A program made the translations under genes and the position numbers. A stretch of 64,000 nt of DNA, from NCBI GenBank assembly GCA_907163345.1, contig CAJQUN010000009.1, positions 7,316,001 through 7,380,000 of the forward strand, given 5' to 3'. The stretch is from Haberlea rhodopensis. Lineage: Eukaryota; Streptophyta; Magnoliopsida; Lamiales; Gesneriaceae. This document shows positions 20,090 to 29,548 of the stretch, piece by piece; the first letter of the stretch is position 1, and every line of letters starts with the position of its first letter. The notes under the pieces were generated by a model that ran no database searches, had not been told where the DNA came from, and saw nothing but the letters and a program-made list of their open reading frames with translations.

Positions 20090-20590
20090 GGACATGTCCA
20101 ACCCCACACTATTTTGGTGTTAAATGCCAAAATAGTGTGGGGTTTTGATCCCCAACCCAGATGTATTCTTACGCCAAATTGGCGTAAGAAATGTTGCTGA
20201 GCGCCATTAGAATGGCGCACACCTTTTTACTTTTTTTAAAATTTCTTGGTTTCATTTTTAAATATTTAATATTATTTATTATGTTATTATATTATTTTAA
20301 TTCATTTAATAGTTTTAAAAAAGTAAATAATTTATTAATACTTAAATTGTAAATAGTTAATTATATTAATAAATAGTTAATTAATTATTTATAATAAATT
20401 TATAAAAATAAATTTATTGCTAATCATAAATTTATAAAAAATTAAAGTAAAGAGAATATTGTCAGGAATATTATTTTTGAAGTAAAGTTTGGAGTAGATG
20501 TGTTGGAGATGCGTTTTATGTTTGGTGCAGAAATTGCGCTATCTTGATGCAAAATTTGCGTTAAAATGAATTTTTGGGTTGAAGATGGCC
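20090..20590. mobile_element. PIF/Harbinger-type (Tourist-like) MITE, 501 bp, TAA target duplication
   Basis: The element starts GGACATGTCCAACCCC and ends with the imperfect inverse (reverse reading GGCCATCTTCAACCC). It is flanked by TAA at 20087-20089 and 20591-20593, the 3-bp duplication of this superfamily. The left end folds back further (CCCCACACTATTTTGG with its reverse complement about 10 bases later), and two small palindromes, TACGCCAAATTGGCGTA and GCGCCATTAGAATGGCGC, follow. It has no coding capacity and must have been moved by a transposase from elsewhere. Confidence 0.85.
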
Positions 20591-20647
20591 TAAGGCACCG
20601 CCAGAGAATAAATTATCTGAAAAAGTAAAAAAGAATGATTTCCCTTA

Positions 20648-21468
20648 TATGATGCACGGATACTACTAAAATTTTCACGGTCAAGTATCTGATAATTTTC
20701 GGATACCAATACTGACGGCTACTTGCCCGATACATATGTGATACAATCAATTAAAAATTAATTTTTTATTTTGGATATTTGTCTAAGTACTTCAAAATAC
20801 TTCTGATTCCGAAGTACCGGATACGCCATGTAGAATATCCGAATTTAAAAATTATTTTTTAATCTCAGATAATTATATGAATATGACCAAGTTTCTTCTT
20901 CTTGTTGTGAGGGAAATTAGAGTACTTATGCGGTGATTCATTCAATAAAGAGGAATCAAATAACACCACAATGTGCCGGTGATTTGATTTTCATTCACAG
21001 TATGTCTTCTTTCAAGGAAATCACCACAACATATGAAGGGTGACTCCAAAATGTGGGATATGGCTGGAGATGCTTTTGAGTCGTTAGATGATGTTAGCAT
21101 TCTTGATATTGTGAATCGCTCACTTGATGAACCAACATTTGAGTTTATTATATTGCCGATGATGCTAATGAAGAATCAATACATTGAGATATGACAATCA
21201 ATTAAATGATTAGACAATATTTTAATGTAACTTTCTTGATTTAAGTAGTAATTGATGTTTAAAACTCTATTTTTGTCTTGGATTTGATGAAGTTTAAACT
21301 TTGTTGTTTTGATTATATATGTTTCATGTTGAAATATTATTGATGTATATATATATATAAAATTTGTCGTAACCAGGCGTATCGTATCCTAGAAATTCAA
21401 AAATCTCGTGCAACCGTATCCATATCCGTGTATCCATATATCGACATATACATATCCGTGCATCGTAG
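20648..21468. mobile_element. Candidate TIR element, GATGCACGGATAC ends
   Basis: The left end GATGCACGGATAC is matched in reverse at the right end near 21455 (TATCCGTGCATC). A related pair of ends occurs at 59965-60735. The interior is AT-rich with many CCGATA/TATCCG motifs and short unconvincing frames. Target duplications were not found, so the borders are approximate. Confidence 0.45.
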
Positions 21469-21699
21469 TGCCCCTTTGTTGATGGATACAAATATCCCCA
21501 TGAAGTATTAAAACCAGATACATTCAAACAAGTTAAAACAAAGAAATTTGAAAATGGGAAAAAAAAAAAGAAAGAAGAAAAGTAATAATTTATTGAAAAT
21601 GAGTAAAAAAACAAAAAGAAGACCTAATATTTTTTAAAAAGGCATCCGAGGTTAAACAAAGAAAATTGAAAATGACTGAAGAACAAAAAAGAAGTCACA

Positions 21700-21944
21700 A
21701 TGTTAATTGAAAATGACCTAAAAACACCTCTGAACGGGGATATTTTAAGAACAGTCTGTCACCCATTTGAAATTATAAAGGTCGGCGACATTTATTTGCA
21801 TAAGCAGTATGTCTTTCCTGAACTTCTTCATTCTTTGTTGTATTACTTTCGCTTCCTCCATTTCTCGAATCATTTCTGGTCCACCCACAGAAGATCTGTC
21901 CACATCATCCCAATATACAGGGAATCTGCAACGCCGTCCATACA
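21700..21944 (-). pseudogene. Ty3-gypsy integrase C-terminal fragment
   Basis: Minus-strand reading gives YGRRCRFPVYWDDVD, VGGPEMIREMEE and, after a frame change, FLKISPFRG. These parallel the integrase of the gypsy element at 22474-26895 but are clearly divergent, so this is an older relative. It abuts the truncated LTR at 21942 over a few shared bases (ACATG). Confidence 0.75.
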
Positions 21945-22427
21945 TGTGACTCCTCACCACTTTTGCCCTTCGATTTTCTATATGAAAGGATGAATGAAAT
22001 CCGATCACTTTCCTCCTAGAAACCGACCAAGTTGCAGACAAATGAAGGGAAGAAGAAGAAGTCTTTTTGGAAGAGGCACAATGAAAATATCTTCAAGTAA
22101 AGTTGCTTGCTTAGTCATCTGCTTTCCCAGAAAAACAGGGGAGGGGCGTGGGTTCAACCAAGTGGGGGTGGGGTGGTTGCATGTAGGGTGGTTTTGTGGT
22201 GTTTAATTGTGTCCCGGTATTTCATACGATGTATAAAAATATCTCTCCTTGATATTTTATTATTTTACCACATCAACACAATAATTAAAAACACCTAACA
22301 TGCTCCCTAAACCACATCATCAATTTAATAAATCACTCCCACATAAATTACGCCTTTAGCACATAGGCTCACAATTAACAACCTTTAATTGTATGATTAC
22401 CCACATAATCATTTCGGGGATATCACA
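21942..22427 (-). repeat. 3' LTR of the gypsy element, truncated to 486 bp
   Basis: In minus sense it starts TGTGATATCCCC right after the polypurine tract. It matches 28919-29404 of the complete LTR with identical length and identical short translations, then stops abruptly; the remaining 1.8 kb of this LTR is absent. Such loss fits a deletion or illegitimate recombination with the neighbouring integrase relic, or a local misassembly. Confidence 0.85.
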
Positions 22428-22440
22428 ATACTCCCCTACT
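22428..22440 (-). other. Polypurine tract of the gypsy element
   Basis: The minus sense reads AGTAGGGGAGTAT directly before the LTR start TGTGATATCC. It is the plus-strand primer site. Confidence 0.85.
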
Positions 22441-22473
22441 TATAAGATTTCGTCCCCGAAATCAAACATGCTG

Positions 22474-25400
22474 TCAATCAAAAGATAACACAATACATAA
22501 ACGCATACCAGAAAACAGCTCTGGATAGTACTGCACCATGTGTCGCTCTGTCTCCCACGTGGCCTCCTCGACACCCCTACGATCCCACTGAACCTTGATC
22601 ATAGGAATAACCTTGTTCCGAAGTCTGCGGTCTGCCCTATCCAAAATCCTGATAGGCCGCTCCTCATAAGAAACATCGGACTCAATCTGCACCTCTGAAG
22701 GCTGTAACACATGTGAAGGATCCAGCTCATACTTCCTCAGCATAGACACATGAAAAACGTCGTGTATACCAGACAGAGAAGGCGGTAAAGCCAAACGGTA
22801 CGCCAGAGTACCAACACGCTGTAAGATCTCATACGGCCCCACGTATCTAGGAGACAACTTCCCCCGCATACCGAACCGTACTAGGCCTCTAAAAGGTGAG
22901 ATCTTCAGAAAAACTCTGTCGCCTAACTGAAACTCCAACGGCCTACGCCGCTGATTGGCATATGCTGCCTGTCTGTCCTGAGCTGCCTTCATCTTTCTCT
23001 TGATAACCTTAACTTTCTCTTCCATTTCCTGAACCAACTCTGGTCCTCCAACCGACTTACGGTCCAAGTCATCCCAACACAAGGGTGACCTACAACGCCT
23101 ACCATAGAGGGCCTCGAAAGGAGCCATCTGTATACTTGTCTGGTAGCTGTTGTTGTAAGAGAACTCCACTAAGGCTATCGAGTCCTGCCATGATATGTCG
23201 AACTCTAGCACACAAGCTCTCAACATATCCTCGAGCGTCTGTATCGTACGCTCGGTCTGTCCATCCGTCTGAGGGTGATAAGTTGTGCTCAGCCTCAACT
23301 CTGTACCTAGAGCTGTCTGCAGACCCTCCCAGAAGTGAGATGTGAACCGCGGATCTCGATCAGACACTATCGAAACAGGGATCCCGTGCAGTCTCACCAC
23401 ATCTCTGACATATAACTGTGCCATCCTCAAGTGCGTATATGTCATACAGTAGGGAATGAAATGAGCCACTTTAGTCAATCTGTCCACGACTACCCAGATG
23501 GCATCAAAACCCGAAATAGTCCTCGGTAAGTGGGTCACGAAATCCATAGACACGTGCTGCCACTTCCACTCGGGTATCTCTAAACTCTTTAGTTCACCTC
23601 CAGGCCTCTGCCTCTCAGCCTTCACCTGCTGACAAATCAAACAGCGCTTGACAAATGAGGTGACATCTTGTTTCATACGCCTCCACCAGAACTGACTGCG
23701 TAGATCCTTATACATATTCTTCCCGCCTGGGTGGATACTCATCCTGCTGCAATGAGCTCGCTGTAATAAACCCTGACGCAACTCGGGTGTATCTGGAACC
23801 ACCCATCTATCGCCAAGTCTCAGAGAACCGTCCTCAGCCACTCTGAATCTCGAGGGCTGACCTGAATGGACCACTAACATCCATCTCTGAACCTCTGCAT
23901 CGGTCCCCTGAGCCTTCCTGATGTGATCATAAATAATAGGCTCGGCTAGCAAGGTCAAAACCTGTACTGGTGAAGCAGACACATCATAATCAAATCCCAA
24001 ATGGCAGTAGGAGCCCAACATAGCTGATAAACACATGGCATCCTCTGCAGTGCTCCGCACCTTCCGACTCAGGGCGTCGGCTGTCAGATTTGCTTTCCCG
24101 GGATGGTATAGGATTTCACAATCATAATCCTTCAGCAGGTCCATCCATCTCCTCTGCCTCATGTTCAGCTCAGCCTGTGTAAACAAGAACTTCAGGCTCT
24201 TGTGATCAGTGAAGATGGTAAATGAGGTACAGTATAAATAGTGTCGCCATATCTTCAAGGCGAACACTATAGCTGCCAACTCCAGATCATGGACTGGATA
24301 CCTCGTCTCGTGTGGCTTCAACTGTCTTGAAGCATAAGCCACTACATGTCTGTCCTGCATCAGTACGCACCCTAATCCCTGTAGCGATGCGTCGGTATAA
24401 AGAACAAATCCTTTGCTCTCCTTGGGAATCACTAGAACTGGTGCAGTAGTCAGTCTGTGCTTCAATTCCCTGAAACTCTGCTCACAAGCATCTGACCAAC
24501 AAAAAGAGACTCCCTTCTGAGTCAGCTGTGTAAGTGTCTTGGCGATCCTTGAGAAACCCTCGACGAAACGTCGGTAATAGCCAGCCAGACCAAGAAAACT
24601 CAGAATCTCACTGACTGAAGTAGGGGCAGACCAATCCATAACTGCCTCTATCTTCCTTGGGTCTACTGATATCCCCTCTCGTGATATGATATGGCCCAAG
24701 AATGCAACACTGCTCAGCCAAAACTCACACTTGCTGAGTTTGGCGTACAACTGATGATCTCTAAGGATCTGGAGCACTATCCTCAGATGATCGGCATGAT
24801 CCTCCTCATTCCTTGAATAGACCAGGATGTCATCAATGAACACGATCACAAACTGATCGAGGTACTCCTGAAATACTCTGTTCATCAGGCTCATAAATGT
24901 AGCAGGGGCATTCGTCACCCCGAATGGCATCACCAAGAACTCATAGTGCCCATACCGAGTTCTAAAAGCCGTCTTTTGGACATCACCAGCTCTAACCCGC
25001 ACCTGGTGATAGCCTGATCTCAAGTCTATCTTGGAGTACACCTCTGTACCCTGAAGCTGGTCGAACAGATCATCAATCCTCGGAAGTGGATATATGTTCT
25101 TCACTGTAGCCTTGTTCAATTGCCTATAGTCAATGCACAGACGCATTGACCCATCCTTCTTTTTCACGAACAAGACTGGCGCACCCCAAGGCGATACACT
25201 AGGACGGATGTATCCCTTGTCGAGGAGCTCCTGTAACTGTACCTTCAGTTCCCTCAGCTCTGCCGGTGCCATCCTGTATGGGGCACGAGAAATGGCCGAT
25301 GTCCCTGGCAGCAGCTCTATAGCAAACTCCACATCCCTGACAGGCGGAAATCCCGGAATCTCATCTGGGAACACATCAATGAACTCCGCCACAACCGGAA

Positions 25401-26895
25401 TGTTTGGACGAGAGCCGTCCCCATAAAAGGTCCACTGAAACCCCTGATCAGACAGAAAACGGACAATCCTCTGCTGGCAGTCTACCACAGCTCGGTATCT
25501 GCTCAACACGTCAATGCCGATAATGCAGTCAAAGTCTGCCATCTCTAACTGAATCAAATCGGCCCTCAGATCATTGCCCTCAAAATAAATGAGGCAATCA
25601 GATAACAGCCGATCCGCAATCACATGCTTCCCCGTGGGTGTCGAGACCATAAGAGGCGTGGGTAACAGAGACGAGCACAAGTGGTGTCCCTCCACAAAAG
25701 CAGTAGATACAAAAGAATGGGAAGCACCTGTATCTATCAATATAAGTGCAGGGTACGTAAATAAATGGCACGTACCAGCAATGACCTCCTTTGGGGCTGC
25801 CTCAGCCTGCTCCCTGGTCAGTGCATACACCTGTCCCTGCGGCGGTCCTGCCGTCTGACCTCCCTGTGGTCGTGGTGCAAACTGATGTCTCTGTGGTGCC
25901 CTCCCAGCATCAAACCTCGGCCTATTCGGCCCTGAATCTGTCTGACCTGCCCGATTGGGGCAACCTCGAGCAAAGTGGCCCACCTTGCCACAGATATAGC
26001 AACCCTGACAGTCCCGTGACAAGTGCCATCCTCCACAGTTGCTACACTTGTTTCCCACTGTCTTGCTCCCCTGTGTGGGTCCCCTATTGTTCTGTTTCTG
26101 ACCCTGAGACTTCTTCCCACTAAATTTGGAAGATGATGAGGCCCCACGAGCCTTGAACTGATCCCCTCGTGGCCTCAAACTATCAGCAGCAGGCCTCTGT
26201 TGTGGTACAGAATGGGGTACAACATCCTTGTACGCGCCCACCGCAATCTCCGCTAACTCTGCCCGTGTCAGGGCGTCATCAAATGAACTGGGGTTGTTGG
26301 AGATAACCCTATCAAATAGTTCTGGCCTCAATCCCTTCAGAAAGTTCCTCATCTTTGCATGGCTGCTGACAGCAATATGAGGTACATACCTCAGCAGTGA
26401 GGAATACTGCATAGCATAGTCCGACACTGACATGCTACCCTGCTTCAAACTGTTGAACTCATCCTCTTTTAATTGTCTGGCAGCTGCAGAGAAATACCGG
26501 TTAAGGAACCGGGTCCGGAATACAGTCCAGTCAACTGCCATACCTAGAGCTCTCAGCTCCATCACGGTGGTCTTCCACCACATTGCAGGCTTCTTAGCCA
26601 TCTGAAACTCGGCTAACCTCAGCCATGCCGTGCGTGCACAGGGTGCAGTCACAAGTATCTGCTCTATACGCCCCAACCACTCCTCAGCTACTTCACCAGA
26701 CTCAATTCCCTCAAACATGGGCGGATGGAAACTCAGAAACTGCTTCAAACTGAGCTCCCCTGGCAGTAACATCTGTACACTGGGCTCCATGCCCACAGCA
26801 GGTGGTGGTAAAGGATTCAGCTGAGCGATACTGGCATTCCTACTGTCCATATCCCCTACCTCCTCATTGGGGTTCTCCGGGTTAACAGCCTCCAT
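22474..26895 (-). CDS. Ty3-gypsy Gag-Pol polyprotein, chromovirus, uninterrupted
   Basis: One frame of 1473 aa runs from the ATG at 26895; an upstream TTG in frame is not needed. The order is: gag domain about 55-220; two zinc knuckles about 284-312; aspartic protease with DTGASHS near 388; reverse transcriptase about 555-735 with FIDDILVYS near 686; RNase H about 828-946; integrase zinc site (His 1048/1055, Cys 1085/1088); core D1118, D1179, E1215 with exact DX35E spacing; C-terminal chromodomain-like segment about 1412-1461 (VQWDRRGVEEATWE). Integrase after RNase H defines gypsy, and the chromodomain with long LTRs suggests the Tekay/Del clade. All catalytic residues are present and no frame break is seen, so the protein may be functional, but the truncated 3' LTR should prevent normal replication of this copy. 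Confidence 0.95.
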   Translation of the reverse strand: MEAVNPENPNEEVGDMDSRNASIAQLNPLPPPAVGMEPSVQMLLPGELSLKQFLSFHPPMFEGIESGEVAEEWLGRIEQILVTAPCARTAWLRLAEFQMAKKPAMWWKTTVMELRALGMAVDWTVFRTRFLNRYFSAAARQLKEDEFNSLKQGSMSVSDYAMQYSSLLRYVPHIAVSSHAKMRNFLKGLRPELFDRVISNNPSSFDDALTRAELAEIAVGAYKDVVPHSVPQQRPAADSLRPRGDQFKARGASSSSKFSGKKSQGQKQNNRGPTQGSKTVGNKCSNCGGWHLSRDCQGCYICGKVGHFARGCPNRAGQTDSGPNRPRFDAGRAPQRHQFAPRPQGGQTAGPPQGQVYALTREQAEAAPKEVIAGTCHLFTYPALILIDTGASHSFVSTAFVEGHHLCSSLLPTPLMVSTPTGKHVIADRLLSDCLIYFEGNDLRADLIQLEMADFDCIIGIDVLSRYRAVVDCQQRIVRFLSDQGFQWTFYGDGSRPNIPVVAEFIDVFPDEIPGFPPVRDVEFAIELLPGTSAISRAPYRMAPAELRELKVQLQELLDKGYIRPSVSPWGAPVLFVKKKDGSMRLCIDYRQLNKATVKNIYPLPRIDDLFDQLQGTEVYSKIDLRSGYHQVRVRAGDVQKTAFRTRYGHYEFLVMPFGVTNAPATFMSLMNRVFQEYLDQFVIVFIDDILVYSRNEEDHADHLRIVLQILRDHQLYAKLSKCEFWLSSVAFLGHIISREGISVDPRKIEAVMDWSAPTSVSEILSFLGLAGYYRRFVEGFSRIAKTLTQLTQKGVSFCWSDACEQSFRELKHRLTTAPVLVIPKESKGFVLYTDASLQGLGCVLMQDRHVVAYASRQLKPHETRYPVHDLELAAIVFALKIWRHYLYCTSFTIFTDHKSLKFLFTQAELNMRQRRWMDLLKDYDCEILYHPGKANLTADALSRKVRSTAEDAMCLSAMLGSYCHLGFDYDVSASPVQVLTLLAEPIIYDHIRKAQGTDAEVQRWMLVVHSGQPSRFRVAEDGSLRLGDRWVVPDTPELRQGLLQRAHCSRMSIHPGGKNMYKDLRSQFWWRRMKQDVTSFVKRCLICQQVKAERQRPGGELKSLEIPEWKWQHVSMDFVTHLPRTISGFDAIWVVVDRLTKVAHFIPYCMTYTHLRMAQLYVRDVVRLHGIPVSIVSDRDPRFTSHFWEGLQTALGTELRLSTTYHPQTDGQTERTIQTLEDMLRACVLEFDISWQDSIALVEFSYNNSYQTSIQMAPFEALYGRRCRSPLCWDDLDRKSVGGPELVQEMEEKVKVIKRKMKAAQDRQAAYANQRRRPLEFQLGDRVFLKISPFRGLVRFGMRGKLSPRYVGPYEILQRVGTLAYRLALPPSLSGIHDVFHVSMLRKYELDPSHVLQPSEVQIESDVSYEERPIRILDRADRRLRNKVIPMIKVQWDRRGVEEATWETERHMVQYYPELFSGMRLCIVLSFD

Positions 26896-27091
26896 ACTGC
26901 AACACAAATGTTAACAACAATACCAAAAGCAGTTCATAATATAAGCCGTTAGATAACAAGAGTATAATATTCAAAAGCATGTTAGTATAACACTTATACA
27001 ACCATATGCATCACATGCATAAGCATGCCCAAATGAATACCTAGCCAACTTGTTTCTAAAGGCTACCCTTCACTCTTCCCTGGTTATCTAA

Positions 27092-27108
27092 CCACTGCTC
27101 CGATACCA
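27092..27108 (-). other. Primer-binding site of the gypsy element
   Basis: The minus sense TGGTATCGGAGCAGTGG lies five bases inside the 5' LTR end. It matches the plant initiator Met-tRNA primer type with one change from the common TGGTATCAGAGC. Confidence 0.9.
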
Positions 27109-27113
27109 CTAAA

Positions 27114-29404
27114 TGTGAGACCCCGTTATCACATCAAGTTACTAAGGTGCAATTTAGAGAACTAAACATTCATGTGAATATATCATAGTAACGTATCGTG
27201 TTGATTAACCAGAGCTTGAGAGATTTCAGTACCAAAATGTTTCAAAAAGGAATAACATAATTCCTACAAAGGCACTACATTATAGTCTTACTCTACTCAG
27301 TAGAAGCTATACACAAATTTTCTCTAACATGCTAATCCTGTAGCACTCCTTACAGCTCAGCATTTCAACCCCGACCCTGGTTCTCGTCAACAAAAGCACC
27401 TACAAAGACAACCCCCAAAACGTGAGCATAAAACAATTCATATTCAACATAATATGAAAGTAAGGCATAAATGCACAATCCTAAACACAAGCACTTCCTG
27501 TATTTCCTGCATTTATAACGCCCATTGGTTGTCCCTGTACCATAATTCATAATAAAACACATTATATGAATGTATGGCTTCACAAATGAATGTCATGACA
27601 TTTCCTCTTTTTCTTGAGTCAGTCATCATCAGTTATTTTAATGCTTTCATAACCTCAAAACAAGCGGTATCGCATACTCGCTTCTTCATACTAGCGGTAT
27701 CTCTTCCTCGCTCAGTATGGTATACCTCGCCTCCATGTGCAAGCGAGCCTCCCCCCTCCCGCTCCACATTTTCAGCGGTAAAGCATAAGCATTAAAACCT
27801 TAACTGTGATCGCCCTGACTCGTGGAATACACCACTTTATTCCACATCACAATATGCAACAACAATGCATAATATGCAACACAATGCATAATAACATGTA
27901 TCATAACCTTAATGCATCACATTGCATTCATCATGTGTCACACAGACAAACATAAGTACATGTTACCGTTGGGATGCCCGTACGTCGCTTACGTACCTTT
28001 CCAAAAGATAGAGGAGTCAATCAACTTTATCTCATCTGTTGTGATGGCACCTGGGATGGTTCTACATAGCCACACAACACAATATTAGGCACCTCATTAC
28101 AATCCAATATCAAAACTTTAACAAAATATAACAATTTATATTTTTCAACATTCTGGGTCTCTCGATCGATCGGCCCCTCTTCCCGATCAATCGGGCCGAT
28201 CGATCGAGAAGACGCCTAAAATCAGAACCAAGATTCTGCCTCGCTCGATCGATCGAGAAGAAATGTCGATCGATCGAGATGCCCTGTTCGAGAAATACCA
28301 ACCCAGTATTCTCGAACACCTATATTCACGCCCTTCAATCTAGCATATAACATACACCACATGTTTGAACAATTATGCTAGCAATTACAATACACTACTC
28401 CGAGTGTATTCATACCAAATTTACACCCCAAACATAAGCCCACATGCATAAACGTCGATCATTTAAACAAGTACTCAACCAACTTTTCCGGAAACAGAAC
28501 AACATATTTTATTACCAGATTTTTGAGTACTTCACTTCATGCTATTATATCTACCACATATAACATAAATCATGCTCGAACAAACATGCCAAGGGCTTCA
28601 CAAAACTACCATGCATATTTTCACATCAAAGGTTTACCAAAAACCTAAGCTAACGTGCATGATATAACCTCCTCAAAATCACTCCCAAACCATAATTTTC
28701 CAGAAAACAGGGCATATTCTTTACCCAGATTTTCGAACACTAAACTTCACATGCTTTAATCCTCTACATAAAACATGCAACATGCTCAAGGAAAATTACA
28801 GAGAGCCTCATAAACATCACATAAAAGTATTCATAACAATATTTCTTTAAACCCTAAACTAGCATGCCAAATCTGCTACAAAGAACAAGCATGCTTAGGA
28901 ATTTAAAAACTGGGAAGAACATGTGACTCCTCACCACTTTTGCCCTTCGATTTTCTATATGAAAGGATGAATGAAATCCGATCACTTTCCTCCTAGAAAC
29001 CGACCAAGTTGCAGACAAATGAAGGGAAGAAGAAGAAGTCTTTTTGGAAGAGGCACAATGAAAATATCTTCAAGTAAAGTTGCTTGCTTAGTCATCTGCT
29101 TTCCCAGAAAAACAGGGGAGGGGCGTGGGTTCAACCAAGTGGGGGTGGGGTGGTTGCATGTAGGGTGGTTTTGTGGTGTTTAATTGTGTCCCGGTATTTC
29201 ATACGATGTATAAAAATATCTCTCCTTGATATTTTATTATTTTACCACATCAACACAATAATTAAAAACACCTAACATGCTCCCTAAACCACATCATCAA
29301 TTTAATAAATCACTCCCACATAAATTACGCCTTTAGCACATAGGCTCACAATTAACAACCTTTAATTGTATGATTACCCACATAATCATTTCGGGGATAT
29401 CACA
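27114..29404 (-). repeat. 5' LTR of the gypsy element, complete (2291 bp)
   Basis: In minus sense it runs from TGTGATATCCCC to GGGGTCTCACA, next to the primer-binding site. The independent solo LTR at 36274-38331 has the same two ends and similar blocks, which confirms these borders. Several GATCGATCG palindromes lie at 28160-28280. The right flank is GTTAT; no matching target duplication remains because the other end of the element is truncated. Confidence 0.9.
28160..28280. repeat. Cluster of GATCGATCG palindromes in the gypsy LTR
   Basis: At least five copies of the self-complementary core CGATCGATCG occur within 120 bp, spaced by AGAAG-type stretches. The solo LTR of the same family carries an equivalent but diverged cluster at 37368-37580, so the feature is kept within the family. 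Confidence 0.75.
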
Positions 29405-29548
29405 GTTATTTGATTTGTTTTAAGGTCCTCCAACACCGACGCAAGTTGGAAATTGTATAAGACATCAACAAGTGAAGGTGGTGCAATGTTGTGGCTATCG
29501 TTGGAGCCCTTAAGGCCAAGAAGACTCGTGAAGAGTGTGTGTGTGTGT
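29405..29548 (+). other. Spacer between two gypsy LTRs
   Basis: These 144 bp include a short GT repeat at the right end (29535-29549). No family is recognised. It may be a remnant of the DNA into which both elements inserted. Confidence 0.4.

Noticed and set aside
21994..22298. 70- and 63-codon frames repeated at 28971-29275
   Set aside because: They lie in the gypsy LTR and are repeated only because the LTR is repeated.
28919..29404. Treating 486 bp as the whole LTR of the gypsy element
   Set aside because: The primer-binding site lies at 27092, and the independent solo LTR at 36274-38331 shows that the family LTR exceeds 2 kb.
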